A stretch of DNA of 64,000 bases, from contig NC_037640.1 in the NCBI RefSeq assembly GCF_003254395.2, forward strand, positions 8,538,289 through 8,602,288, read 5' to 3'. The position numbers and the translations under genes are program-made. The DNA comes from Apis mellifera. Its lineage: Eukaryota; Arthropoda; Insecta; Hymenoptera; Apidae. Below are positions 13,341 through 25,204 of this stretch, piece by piece; positions within the stretch are counted from its first letter, which is position 1; each line of letters opens with the position of its first letter. The notes below the pieces were generated by a model. It saw only the letters and a program-made list of their open reading frames with translations. It ran no database searches and was not told the DNA's origin.

Positions 13341-14944
13341 CTCCAATCCGAAACTCTCTCCAAGTCTGCAGTTTTCAAAGATGAATTTATTAGTTGGAAA
13401 GCTAAATAAAAGTTTGCGCGCGATTCTGCTCTCGTTATCGAGCCTGTCATTAATAAAAATCATCTTCTTCGTCGTAATTAACCCGTGAAAACTTCGAAAG
13501 CCTGATAGAATTCAAATCTTTACGTTATTTGCAATTATACTGATTAAAAGCAATCGTTCAATTTTTTTTTTTTTTTAAATCAGGAAAATTCTAAACAAAA
13601 GTGAAGAAATAGATGTAAAAGATAATCTAATTTTACCCATCGAGAATTTCTAGTTTCATCGACTTGTTAACGACAAAATAGGAAGAAAGAAGAAATCGAG
13701 AGATGGATACCTAACAAAATTCATAAAGGATAACCTGTACACGTGCAATTTCATTTCAAATTCAATAATTCTGACTCGTGGATTGAAGCAAAGAAAAGAA
13801 AGAAAGAAAATACAATTGGAATAAGACATTGGAGAAGAAGAGCGGACAGGAAGCGGGGGGGAGGAAATTGGAGTAGATCGCGTTGCGCACGGGATATTGT
13901 TTTAAATCGGGGAGGTTTCTCATCGAGAATCGGAGGAGAAGAGGAGATCTAAACGCGATATTGGTATCGGCTCGAGGCGGCGTCCCCTTCACGCAGAATT
14001 TCCATTGAAAGATTCGCAGGACCCCCAGGGGGTGGTCGTGACGAGTGTCGGCGAATGTGTCGGCCTCAGGGGCGGAGAAACTTAATTCACTGCCCTCCCC
14101 TCCCTTCCTCTCCTTCCTTCCACAACTGGTAGATCCTTCGTGTCGTCCCGCTCTATCCCGTATTTCCCCTCTCTCTTCCCTCTCTGTCATTCATTCCTCA
14201 AACCTCACCCTTGGACAGAGAAAAGAACAAGCTCGTGCAAGAGATGATCTCGCTCTCGTGCCCTCTCGTTTTCCAAATATTTCGATAATCGTAAAGAAGC
14301 GTGTCCTTTCATTTCTTTCTTTTTTCAACTCGAAAGTCGACTCTATTTTATTTCTTTCAAATTTTTTTTTTAGCCAAGATCGTTTCGATTTAATAAAAAG
14401 TTTCGAGATTTGAATCTTGCAAATTCTTCGAATTTCGCTGTCGACTCGAAATATTTCGTTTAAATATCGGCCCATCGATGTGGATCAGACGCGATCATGC
14501 GACAGAGCCAATACGGCATGAACGAAAAAAAGGAAAAAGGAACGAAACGAACTTCCGATGGCCTGTTTTCGCCGAGCGAAAAAGAGCGATTCCACCTTTT
14601 GCGACAAAAGCTCGCTCGTTCCGCTTTTACTGCTACTTTACTCGTGTCTCGTTTCCTCTAATCGTAAGCTTTATCACCGTCGAGGAGACACGATTTGTCC
14701 ATCGATCGAGAAACGAGGCTCGAAACTTGCTCGTAATTGCAACGACAACGAGAATATATTTCGATATAGGGAGGGAAGGGGTATAGTAAAATCGAAGATC
14801 GCGTAGATATCATCCATCTATTTATTACGAAAATAAGGAACGTAAAGCGTATAAAATACGTCACCGAATATCTTGTACGAAAAAAATCTTTAAAAAATTC
14901 TTCCTCGGATTTTCGATCGGTCGTAAAATAAACTAATGAACGTT

Positions 14945-14959
14945 TATATATATATATAT
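14945..14959. repeat. (TA)n microsatellite
   Basis: Short pure TA run in AT-rich intron sequence. Confidence 0.85.
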
Positions 14960-15660
14960 GTTTTGCACGAAATTTAAATTTGGAAAAATCCGAGGTGCAA
15001 AAAGTACTTATACTCGAAGAATAACTCGTAAACTCCTTCTCTCTTCTTTTTTTCCTTTTTCCCTTCCTCTCGTAAAACTAACTCCTAACTCCATTCAACC
15101 CTCGGTTCCGTTCCCCTCTTTCCAAAACAAACGAAAGAAAAAAAGAGGGGGGGGGGAAAGAAAAGAAGAAGAAGAAACGCAGAAGATCATATACAAACAG
15201 AAAAAGCGGCAAATTTGAGGTTTGAAAACGATCATGTCCATCCGGCTTCATCCGTGGAAGCTCGTAAAAGTAACAGAATTAGTCAGTGGGACTTTTATTA
15301 CCTCGTCATAAATTTCTGCTGATCGGTGGATGGGCCCGAAATTATTCGTAATGTTGCCTCGCCATTATTTTCCTCTTCCTCCCTCGCGTCTTTGTCTCGT
15401 CGTCCACTCGGCGACGCACACCTGTGGGACCAGAGTCAAACGGGACTCGTCGTTTGACCCAGGCCACGGGCCAAATTATTACATTATTACGACCGACCGC
15501 TTCTTCCACCTGCATTACCCTTCGGGATAGGCGACAAGCAGCTGGGACGTTCCTTCCCGAACGTGTAATTTTTTTTCTCGCCTCACGAGAGCCCTGTGTC
15601 GTCCAATTTCTTTCTTAATCTCTTTTTCTCTTTTCCTTCTTTTCTTTCTTTCTTCTTTTT

Positions 15661-16085
15661 GGATTTTAAGGAAATTCTTTCGATGGGATTTCGATCGATC
15701 GAAATGGGATCTCATCTCGCCATCTTTTTAGCGTGTATTATATAGTGGATGTAGATTGTAGATGTATATAGCGTGGAGTTTAACGAAAGTGAGTTTTTTC
15801 TTTTTAAGGAAAGAAATTTTTTCGATCGATCGAGTGCAATTTCATCACATTTTAATATATAGCAATTATTAGAGAGTAAATTTTAGATGATCGTGGATCT
15901 ATATTACGAATGAATGAGTCCTTGTGTTGTGCAGTTTTTTAAAAATTTTTTTGGGTTTTTTCGATCGGAGAAGTTTCAAAGATCGGAGATGGAAGCGATC
16001 TCGTCTCGCGATCTTTTTAACGTGTAACAATTATTATAATATTCTATAATGATGATGGTATGATCGTGGAGTTTGTTAAATGAAA
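15661..16085. repeat. Diverged duplication
   Basis: Parts of 15661-15790 and 15945-16085 share GATCTC(A/G)TCTCGC(C/G)ATC, then TTTTTA(G/A)CGTGTA, and further on (T/C)GTGGAGTTT, with clusters of CGATCGATCG between them. The copies are much diverged, so the duplication is likely but not certain. Confidence 0.4.
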
Positions 16086-17402
16086 TAATTGACACAAGAC
16101 CAGTCATCGTTACAACAAACAAACTTTCCTAAATAACAATGATCGAAGCAATAATAATTCGCGCGTTCGATTGCCCTTTATTTTCTAATCAAAACCAGAA
16201 AATTCGTTCGTTGTAAAAGCAGTCATCGTTGAGAACGTTCTCCAAATAATAATAATAATGATGATAATTGAAAGGCACGTACCGAGACGAATTCGATCGA
16301 AGTCAAAATTACGAGTCACGAGTGTTGGCAAGTACTTTCTCCTATAATTAATCCTCCTTACGCCGCTTGTAAAGTTTACGTATTAAGGATAACCACGTTC
16401 TAACAGGATAACCAGTCATAATAGCCATTTCTATGCCGGCCGATCCTCTTATCTTCGGATCTAGTGCTCGAAATGACCACCTTCCATTCCCCCTGTTCGT
16501 ACCTAATCATTGATCTCCTTCATGAGCTCGAATTATCCAGGTGTTCCTCCTCGATTCGCAACAACCTCGTTCGATACATTGACACGTGTTACGACGACGC
16601 TCGAGATTCAAGGCAAGGCTCTATTTGTCCAAGTCCAAGTCCGTGTTTACCAAGTATATCGGTTTATAATGAGAATTTTAAATTGCCAATTGTTACGGCC
16701 ATTGTACAATCTATGCCGGAATTATATAGAACAGGTTCTCGTTACTGGTATATTTTTGATGCATTTTATTATCAATAATTTTGGCTATTATATTTCCATT
16801 TATTTGACTATTGTATCAATTTCACGTTACTACAATTTGAAACCATTTTTTTTATCTTAAATTTCCAATCCATTATCGTGTTACATCCTACTTGATTATT
16901 AATCTGAAGATTTTTGCCTGATATTTTCGCATAAACGAACACGTTATAACGCATCGTTCGTTGCATCAATTTCGTTTCGATTAAAAATTAATTCAATTCT
17001 CGGATTATCCTCTCTCTCTCGAGTAGAAAATTCCAAGAAGGGATAAAAATATTTCGTAAGTAGGAAATATCAATCGGCAAGCACATTCCTCCTCGGCATT
17101 CTTTCCTCGCCGACCGGACAAGCAGACGGTTAACCCCGCCGGATTCGATTATCGGAAAACGACACTTTAAAATCCTTTCGCCGCATCCGAGGAAATATTC
17201 TATTCGAACATTCCACGGATGTTAGGATCACTTAGGGGGGGAGGGGGGAGGAGGGAAAAAAATCATTTTCTACGAGTTGTAATTCACTTCCACCGACACG
17301 CCGATTACATGGCACCATCGTGGCCATTCCCGGCGCGTAATATACGACTGGGTAAAGTGAGTATCCTATGTAATTATTAAACACGAGTATATTCGTATAT
17401 CA

Positions 17403-18588
17403 CGAATCTAACGATAGCGCAAAACGTATAGATATAAACGAAGAGAAAATTTATTCTTCTTCTTCTTTCTCGAATATGATTTAATAAATAAGAAACGAGT
17501 CTATCTCTTCGAATCTTTGGATTCTGGAAGAATAAAAATTCTTTTTCGAATCAAACTCGTTTAGTTAGATCGAATCTAACGATAGCAGATAGTATAGATA
17601 TAAACGAAGAGAAAATTTATTCTTATTCTTCTTTCTCGAATATGATTTAGAAATAGGAAAACGAGTCTATCTCTTCGAATCTTTGGATTCTGGAAGAATA
17701 AAAATTCTCTTTCGAATCAAACTCGTTTAGTTAGATCGAATCTAACGATAGCAGATAGTATAGATATAAACGAAGAGAAAATTTATTCTTATTCTTCTTT
17801 CTCGAATATGATTTAATAAATAAGAAACGAGTCTATCTCTTCGAATCTTTGGATTCTGGAAGAATAAAAATTCTCTTCCATCTTTCGAATCAAACTCGTT
17901 TAGTTAGATCGAATCTAATGATAGCGCAAAACGTATAGATATAAACGAAGAGAAAATTTATTCTTCTTCTTCTTTCTCGAATATGATTTAATAAATAAGA
18001 AACGAGTCTATCTCTTCGAATCTTTGGATTCTGGAAGAATAAAAATTCTTTTTCGAATCAAACTCGTTTAGTTAGATCGAATCTAATGATAGCAGATAGT
18101 ATAGATATAAACGAAGAGAAAATTTATTCTTATTCTTCTTTCTCGAATATGATTTAGAAATAGGAAAACGAGTCTATCTCTTCGAATCTTTGGATTCTGG
18201 AAGAATAAAAATTCTTTTTCGAATCAAACTCGTTTAGTTAGATCGAATTTAACGATAGCAGATAGTATAGATATAAACGAAGAGAAAATTTATTCTTATT
18301 CTTCTTTCTCGAATATGATTTAGAAATAGGAAATGAGTCTCTATCTCTTCGAATCTTTGGATTCTGGAAGAATAAAAATTCTTTTTCGAATCAAACTCGT
18401 TTAGTTAGATCGAATCTAACGATAGCAGATAGTATAGATATAAACGAAGAGAAAATTTATTCTTATTCTTCTTTCTCGAATATGATTTAATAAATAGGAA
18501 ACGAGTCTATCTCTTCGAATCTTTGGATTCTGGAAGAATAAAAATTCTCTTCCATCTTTCGAGTCAAACTCGTTTAGTTAGATTCTAG
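17403..18588. repeat. Satellite-like array, seven copies of ~167 bp
   Basis: The phase marker (A)(C/T)GATAG occurs at 17411, 17579, 17746, 17918, 18086, 18252 and 18419, giving spacings of 168, 167, 172, 168, 166 and 167. Each unit runs through ATAGATATAAACGAAGAG, TTCTTTCTCGAATATGATTT, GAGTCTATCTCTTCGAATC, TTTGGATTCTGGAAGAATAA and CAAACTCGTTTAGTTAGAT. Copies are highly similar. Variant sites show ordered subtypes: copies 1 and 4 share GCGCAAAACG, copies 2 and 5 share TTTAGAAATAGGAAAACG, and copies 3 and 7 share CTCTTCCATCTTTCGA. Confidence 0.95.
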
Positions 18589-18779
18589 GCTATTACTTTG
18601 ATTAAACTTTTAATTATCCCGTAATATATAATTTTGTAATAAACTTTTACGTTCTCATTAATATTTCACGAGATCCCTTGTTATGATCTGCTATCAAATT
18701 AACCGATAACTCTCGATCCATCGGTTTTTATTCTTTCCCTGCCCAAAAAAAAAAGAAAAACAAAAATACTCGAAAAATA

Positions 18780-19100
18780 CTGACAAGCTGTAATCTTGGA
18801 CAACACACACTCTCACACGTACGGAAACACGTGTGCCGGTGGCGCGAAGCAGGTGCCCAGAGCCCCGTAATGTAATAATCCAGCGGGTCAAACGGCTATT
18901 GGCGGGTACAGGTGTTGGTATATTGGGGGGAGGGGGACGGTGCAGCCAGAGTGCAACAAAGTTGACTGACGACCGCAGCCTTTACGGGGACCACACACCT
19001 CGCCCACGGTTCACGGCTGAAATCGAACCGTGCGTTACGCGTAATTTGAGAAGCTGCTCCCCTCAGCCTCAGGGAGGGGGAAAATCGTAAAGCACGCCCT
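18780..19100. promoter_or_regulatory. GC-rich island just upstream of Rab exon B
   Basis: GC-rich patch between the 167 bp array and the Rab exon at 19420. It carries GGTGGCGC (18838-18845), which matches the core of the insect CTCF motif, and a G-run (18923-18938). An 85-codon frame across it has no protein-like features. It could be an intronic regulatory element or simply conserved intron sequence. Confidence 0.25.
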
Positions 19101-19419
19101 ACGATTCTAATTATTGGGATTGGATTCTAATTGAAAATCGTTTTCGGGCAAGAGCGTATGGAAAATAATAATATTTTTCGAGGGTATTTGGAAATTTCGT
19201 GGATCGAATCCGGGAAGAGAAATTCTTTTTTTAGAAGAAAAAAAAATATTATTCGAAAATCGATTCTACGTGGAATATCAATTCGATTCTAAAGCGAGAT
19301 TTAGACGAATGGAGTGGATGAAAGGATACCTGAGAGATTGAGTGACGTGCACTCGATGATACGAAGTCGATAGCGAGGATCGACTATATTCTCTTTTTCC
19401 TCTCTCTTTTTCTTTCCAG

Positions 19420-19530
19420 ACAATCCTGCTGGGCGACAGTGGTGTGGGCAAGACGTCCCTGCTGGTCCAGTTCGACACTGGAAAATTTCAACCGGGAAAT
19501 TTCGCGGCCACGGTCGGAATCGGGTTCACG
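19420..19530 (+). CDS. Rab26-like GTPase, exon B: P-loop and switch I
   Basis: A 37-codon phase-0 exon with acceptor TTTCCAG (AG 19418-19419) after a long pyrimidine tract and donor GTACGT (GT 19531-19532). It encodes TILLGDSGVGKTSLL, i.e. beta-1 and the P-loop GDSGVGKT that binds nucleotide phosphates and Mg2+, then alpha-1 (VQFDTGKF) and switch I (NFAATVGIGFT). The spacing F-x-x-G-x-F-x-x-G-x-F before TVGI matches Rab26/Rab37 (for example human RAB26, F-K-D-G-A-F-L-A-G-T-F) and differs from Rab1/8/10-type proteins. The Thr of TVGI, which contacts Mg2+ and gamma-phosphate, is present. In the RabF1 motif (IGxDF-like) the usual Asp is Gly (GGG), which is odd. The next exon should start near NKV and was not found. 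Family assignment is firm for Rab GTPase and good for Rab26/37; Rab26 is favoured because insects have that member. Confidence 0.88.
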
Positions 19531-20671
19531 GTACGTATCTGTTTATTTCATTCTGAGGGTTCGTGGACACTTCTTTGAAGAAGTGTGCGATGACTCGATG
19601 CACGCACAGACGAGAAGAATTGATTTAAATATTGTTCTATATATGTATGTAATGTTTCTATTTTTAGGAATGAAAGTGTAAGTGAGAATATAATTGTTAA
19701 TTTAAATTTGTTTTCGTAAATTTGGAATAGGGTTTCTTCCATATTGGCTTTTTTATTTTTCTATGATTCAAATGTTGCTAATATATTTATTGGGGAAGCT
19801 ATTATTATTTGTTTGATTATTGATCAAATTGCACGATTAAACAGATATATTTTAACATGAAAAAAAAAATAGGAAAGTTTGTGTTAAAATTTTAATTTTA
19901 AAATTTGAGAGAATTAAAAATTGTTTATTCCATCTTACGTAAATAGAATTAAATAGATAATATCAGTTTAAAAAAAGTGAAGTTAAATTTAATAGAATAA
20001 ATCATTAGATCGAACGTAAGTATCGATTTTCATGGAACATGAACAACAGTGGCTTGGTTTTCGAATATTTGTTCGCGCGAGAAGAAGTCCGACAAATTTT
20101 CACAATTTTCACAACTTACAAATCGTATCCTGTTCTCGGATACGGAAAAAGATATATAAGATCCTCGAAGTTTCGTAGGAATCTAGATTTTGCGGATATT
20201 ATTCTTAATTACGGGGAAGAAATATCCGATCTCGAGCTCGAATTTTGAATCACATCTTTCTCTATTCATCTCTTCTTCACTGTTCATTTATTCTACTTAA
20301 TTATTCGCCTTTTATTTTCTAACCTTGCTTCCTATTTTAATCTCATAACCCTCTTCCAATTAATCCTCTCTTCGAGGCTATATAACATGAAATTATTCGT
20401 TTTGGTGATTTCTTTTAGAGAACCGTCACGTCTTCTTTGTAATAATTTTTCTACCGAACTTTCATGATTCAAAGAAATTTATTATCCACTGCGAATATGG
20501 TGTACAAAATTTTACATTTCAGAATGAATTATTTATAGCTACGTAAAAGAAAATAAGTTTTTTTTGAAAAGTTGCGCACAAATATTTCAAAAATTATTAA
20601 ATACTAAAATATTAAAAATTCTCTCCAAATAAATAATTTTTGGTTTCTAGATACGTTGAAATCAAATCACA

Positions 20672-20710
20672 TTTTGGATATAATTCACTTCGTGCGAATT
20701 ATATCCAAAA
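20672..20710. other. Perfect 15 bp hairpin
   Basis: TTTTGGATATAATTC at 20672-20686 is the exact reverse complement of GAATTATATCCAAAA at 20696-20710, with a 9-base loop ACTTCGTGC. Pairing stops beyond the arms. It is too short for a typical pre-miRNA (39 nt in all). It could be a protein-binding palindrome or a chance or repeat-derived foldback. Confidence 0.8.
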
Positions 20711-21654
20711 AAGAGAAATCTCCATTGTCTTCTTTCAAAATTATATCATTGATATTCGATTTCGTTTTTTCAAGGCGCAATTTTTTTCGATTCGGAGAAA
20801 CGGCGCGATCATCGCGACGCAGGATCGCGATACTTGCGCTGTATCGAACGTTGTATCCGCCACAATGCGAACGATGCATTTATGCATGAGGCGCGCGGCC
20901 AAACCAAATTTACGGCCGTCACTTTTGCGTCAAAACGCTTCTTCGCAGTTTCTTCGTGTCCGAACGTCGTATTTCTTGCTCCCTAATAATAAACGATTCA
21001 AAAGATGGCAAGGACTTTCCACTTTCCACTTGCAATTTGATTAAAAATTGATTAATGTTGCAACAAACTTTGCATCGAAAATTAAAAATTTAATAAATAT
21101 CTGGATAAGAAAAAAACATTATTCTTTTACGTTACGATATACAAATAGCCTCGCCTTTATATTTCTTTACTCCCAATTCGTGATCATCGTTAATATCGTG
21201 TGCAGTTAACGAGCGCTTGAATTATCGCTATGAATTACAATAATTGAGCGCGCGTGGCTTTTTTTCGAGTTTATCGCTTCGATAATCGAGCGTATAAAAT
21301 AAGATTCCATCGATTGCAATTTGTTTCGAGATTCCTTATTGGCCCGCCTTTTTTCAAAACAATCGAACATCGACACGAAAAATTCATTTCCATCCTCCTC
21401 GTTAACATCCGTTTCCAACCATTTTTCCCGCGAGTCAAGGAAACGATCCCCTATTTCATGTCTTCAGATCGATTTTCTGCGGAAACTTGGAGTGTCTCGT
21501 AACACGAGAGACGAAAGTTTCGCGGGAAAGCCGAGCCGAGGCGAGACACCGACTATCACGGGATAGACACGTGTTGCAGGAGAAATCTGCTGCACAGAGC
21601 CGAGCGGCTGTTTGATAGAGCAATTTCAACTTTCTCGACGATACAGTCGAGAGT

Positions 21655-21681
21655 ATATATATATACATACATATATATATG
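21655..21681. repeat. (TA)n / TACATA simple repeat
   Basis: Alternating TATATATA and TACATACA sequence at the edge of a GC-rich patch (21480-21850). Confidence 0.85.
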
Positions 21682-22199
21682 TACACCTTTACCTGGATAC
21701 CTGTCCGTCCATCGAGAGTGGAAAGTGTACGAACCGGAGGAGTACCGACTTCCGTCTCCAAGTTTGCCCGATTTCTATTCAATTTCCACATAGCGTATAT
21801 GGAAGCGCGTACGCGCTCATCTTCCACGGAATTCGAGTCTCAAATTTCTGCGGCGAGTGGATTTATCCCGATATCGGGTATCGACTTTAGTTATTCCCAA
21901 TGTAATATCTTGCTATTTAGAAAATGGGAGAGAAAATCTCGAGGAATATATTTTAAAAAGAAATATATATTCGAAGTAAATGATCCTTGATAAATTTTTA
22001 ATTTAATCCACACATTCGATGTATATTTTACTCGACAAAACCCTGCAATTCTATCAATCTTTTCGACGATATTAAAAATCAGAAAGAAAGAAAGAAAAGC
22101 GATATAAAAATTCCATCAGGCGCATAGATCAAAAAACATTAATCACTCGAACTGTAATATCGATCGATGAATCGCAAAAAAGAGAAGGAAAAAGTCTTT

Positions 22200-22620
22200 C
22201 GTCTTTTCTTCCTCTAATTATCCATTGGCGGGCAGCACGCGCGCATGTTGGTAAAATTAATTAACTCGGCTAGCGAAATCTGCGTAAGCATTTAATTAGG
22301 ATTAAACTCTCGGATTTCTCGGTTCGTTTCGGTCAGTGATTAACCGTGAAGCGTTTGAACTGTTCCTGAATCCAATGGCAATTAATTAGCTTTCGTTTCC
22401 TTCGTGTAAAACTCGGTGGCGAGTTGATTACAGGAAAACGGGGGAGCCTGGCGGCTTCCATTTTCGTGACAACGGGTCATCCAGTGTTTCCCGGGATGGG
22501 CAAAGGTTCGGCGTATCATCTCTCTTTGCGGTCGTTTTTCTTTCTCCCTCCTCTTCCTAGTTCTTCCCCCTTCTTTACGCGCTAGTTGGCCTGCGCTACG
22601 TTTGATCTCGGCCGAGATTG
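22200..22620. promoter_or_regulatory. GC-rich intronic island
   Basis: Mixed GC-rich segment with homeodomain-like ATTAATTA and TTAATTAG words at 22256-22395, followed by a GC-rich block (22430-22515) and a pyrimidine tract. Clustering of TAAT cores next to a GC block suggests an enhancer, by inference only. A short frame in it reads plausibly as protein but has no homology that I recognise. Confidence 0.25.
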
Positions 22621-25173
22621 GTAATCGGTGGGTGTTTTAATTGATAATTAAACATAACTCTAGATCTAACTGGTTGATGAAAGCGAAAATTATTGCGTTA
22701 TAGAGTGTTAATTAACTTGGCGGAATTAAATAACGATGAATTTATAACGGAGATTGTTGATGAATTCAATTTTCAAACGCGTGGAGAAAATGTGCGTGGG
22801 AAAAAAAGTGTTGTGATATTTAACGGTTCGCCGCCTGTCCAGGGTTTTAATTATAATGTAAATTATAATATAACTTTTCGACAAATTTTCCGCTTATTCG
22901 AACGCGACGAGAACTTTCTTATTTTCGCGTAATATTTGTCGCGAAACATGATTCCGATTATCGGATTGATATATTTTATAAATATTCGAGAAAATGTAGA
23001 ATTCTCTTACCACGATTCTAAAGATCGAAGCAAACGTGAATCGAGTTTTTAATGTTTAATTTAAATGTCGAAACGGAAGCTTGTTGAATTATCAAGCGAT
23101 TAAAGATTTAATTTTTGCCGGTAAAAACTTGATGAATAAATCTCAAATCTGATAATTTTATACGAGCAACTTTTTCTGAATTTATTAACAACTACATATA
23201 TATAAAGTAGCGCGTAATAAATCCGGTTGATTGGTCTTTTCAATCTGGTTAATATTTTTCCTCGAATCGAAAAAAAAATGAAAGCAGGAAGGATTTACAA
23301 GAGTTTTAAGAACCTGATTCGCGAACAAGTCGCTTCCTCGACGTTGATTCCCAAGCCAGCGACGATGCACAACGAATTATATAATTATCGAGTCGATGAG
23401 ATTCAGATCGACTACGGCAAAGAGATAAAGAGATAAAGTTGGCTTCAACGGCTGGCTTAAATTATGTAATGTACGAATTGTAACTTCCGCTTCGCGCGCA
23501 AAACTTGTATATTTACGAGCGGAATATATTCACGTAATAGTTTTAAAAAAAGCGAGGAAAGAAATGTATTTTTAAACGTACGAATTGAAGAATAAAATTC
23601 AATCTTCGTTTAACCATATATTCTTTATATATATATTTTTTTTGAAATTTTTATTCGAGAGAAACGAAAAAAAAAATTGTTTTAATCGTCCAATCTACCA
23701 TCACGATTTCATAGATTTCTCTTCAATTTTGAAGTTTTGACAAATTAAATGGGAAAAATTTTTGACGTTCAATCTCACTTAACCAGACTCACAATTTTTA
23801 AAATTTTCATATTTATATCTTTTTTTTAATTAAATTTTCCACTTTCTTTTTAATTTCTTCCTCGAATCATCTCGATACACTTTTGTAAAATTTCTTTATT
23901 GAAAAAAAAAACACGAAATTTAATCTACACACATCTTTTCACATAATCATAGTAATCTCCATCATCGATTCCCCTCCCCAGAATCGACGACCTCGATTCC
24001 TATTCATTCGTCGAAAATTCCTCCCTATCTCGTACACGATTTCATCGATCACCCCGTCCGCTGTTGAAAAGTGTTAACTAATTGCAGCACGTTATTCCCG
24101 CAAGTTCAACCGGCGATCATCGTATCCGATCGTATCTCCCTTTCGAATTCCACCCTTTTTCCATCTCCTCCCATCTTTCGCTTGCAACACGTTGTCCCCT
24201 TCTCCACGAAAAAAAAAAAAAAAAGAAAAATTCAGTTCGAGATGTGCCGTCGAAACGATTGATCGAGAGCTCGGCTAATAAGGCTGCACAGGTGTGGAAT
24301 TAACCGATAATGGCCGGTCCGCCAATCAAGTTTTCCTCCTTGCCAATCATGGCAGATACAAAACTGGAGGAACTGTCGAGTATTTTATTAATCGTCTTAT
24401 TGATCCATTTAATTTCTAGTGGATGGGGGGTGTGTTTTAGGGGATAAGGATTGTTGGATCTCTTGTTGGATCTCTGTGAAAGACACGTGTCGTGAAAAAT
24501 GGAAATTTTTGGGGGAAAAATTTAGGAAATTGAAGTTATTTTCGATCTGAATATCCTCATTTGTACGCAATGTTTTTGGGATGGATTGGGGGTTAATTAT
24601 TGCGCTTGCAAAATTTAAGAGCTAATAAAAGTATTTTAATAAAACGAGTTGGATTTTGTGAAATATTATCAAGAGCTTGTGATTGGCCGATTACTTTTCT
24701 CATTAAAGTTGAAACGAAAATTGTTCCAAAGGAAAAACATTGATTAAAATTACTTCCAAATTTTTTAGCTCATTTTGTAGATTAAATTTTCCAGGAAAAA
24801 TTTTAAAATATATTTTTCTATTCTTCTTATTGGGAAAAAGGAAAAGAAGAAAGAGATTTTTATTTTTTCGACACGCAAACAAGTAATATTTTGTCAACGA
24901 ATTCTTTAATAACGAAAATTAGGATGAATTCGAGATATTCTTTTTCATCACGATCGTGAGATTCTCGATTCTTATTCTCGATACGAAGGATAAAAAAAAC
25001 GATTGATCGCGATTCGCGTTGGCGAGATAGGGAGATAGAGAGCAAGGTAACCAGTTTACCGGGGGTTGAAAGGGGCAGAGAGCAATAAATCAGGCAAACT
25101 GACAGCCCCGAGTGGGGCTGGACCGCATGACGAGGCGGATACGACTTCTTCCGCTTCGTGCCCACCCCCTCGT

Positions 25174-25204
25174 CCTCTCTCCTCTCCTCTCCTCTCCTCT
25201 CCTT
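25174..25204. repeat. (TCTCC)n microsatellite
   Basis: About six pentamer units of CCTCT on the right side of a GC-rich patch at 25020-25260. Confidence 0.9.

Larger units (their letters stand above)
2973..19419 (+). other. 16.4 kb intron between Rab exons A and B
   Basis: GT (2973) to AG (19419), ending in a long pyrimidine tract (TTCTCTTTTTCCTCTCTC and onward). No further Rab exon was recognised inside. The intron holds CT-rich and GC-rich patches at about 3500-3960, 4500-4770, 5500-5730, 6360-6560, 6980-7260, 7620-7980, 8700-9000, 10100-10460, 11690-11950, 12860-13340, 13840-14230, 15230-15560, 17090-17350 and 18780-19100. It also holds three local duplications and one satellite-like array. 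Open frames of 60-220 codons fall in these patches, usually in several frames and on both strands together, so they look like stop-poor DNA rather than nested genes. Confidence 0.7.

Noticed and set aside
12814..13488. Open frames of 224 (+) and 208 (-) codons
   Set aside because: Both strands are open at once across a CpG block and a (CTTC)n repeat. The minus product is largely Lys/Arg/Gly low complexity translated from the repeat.
19195..19220. GGATCGAATCC, resembling a tRNA T-arm
   Set aside because: No acceptor stem, D-arm or anticodon arm could be placed upstream.
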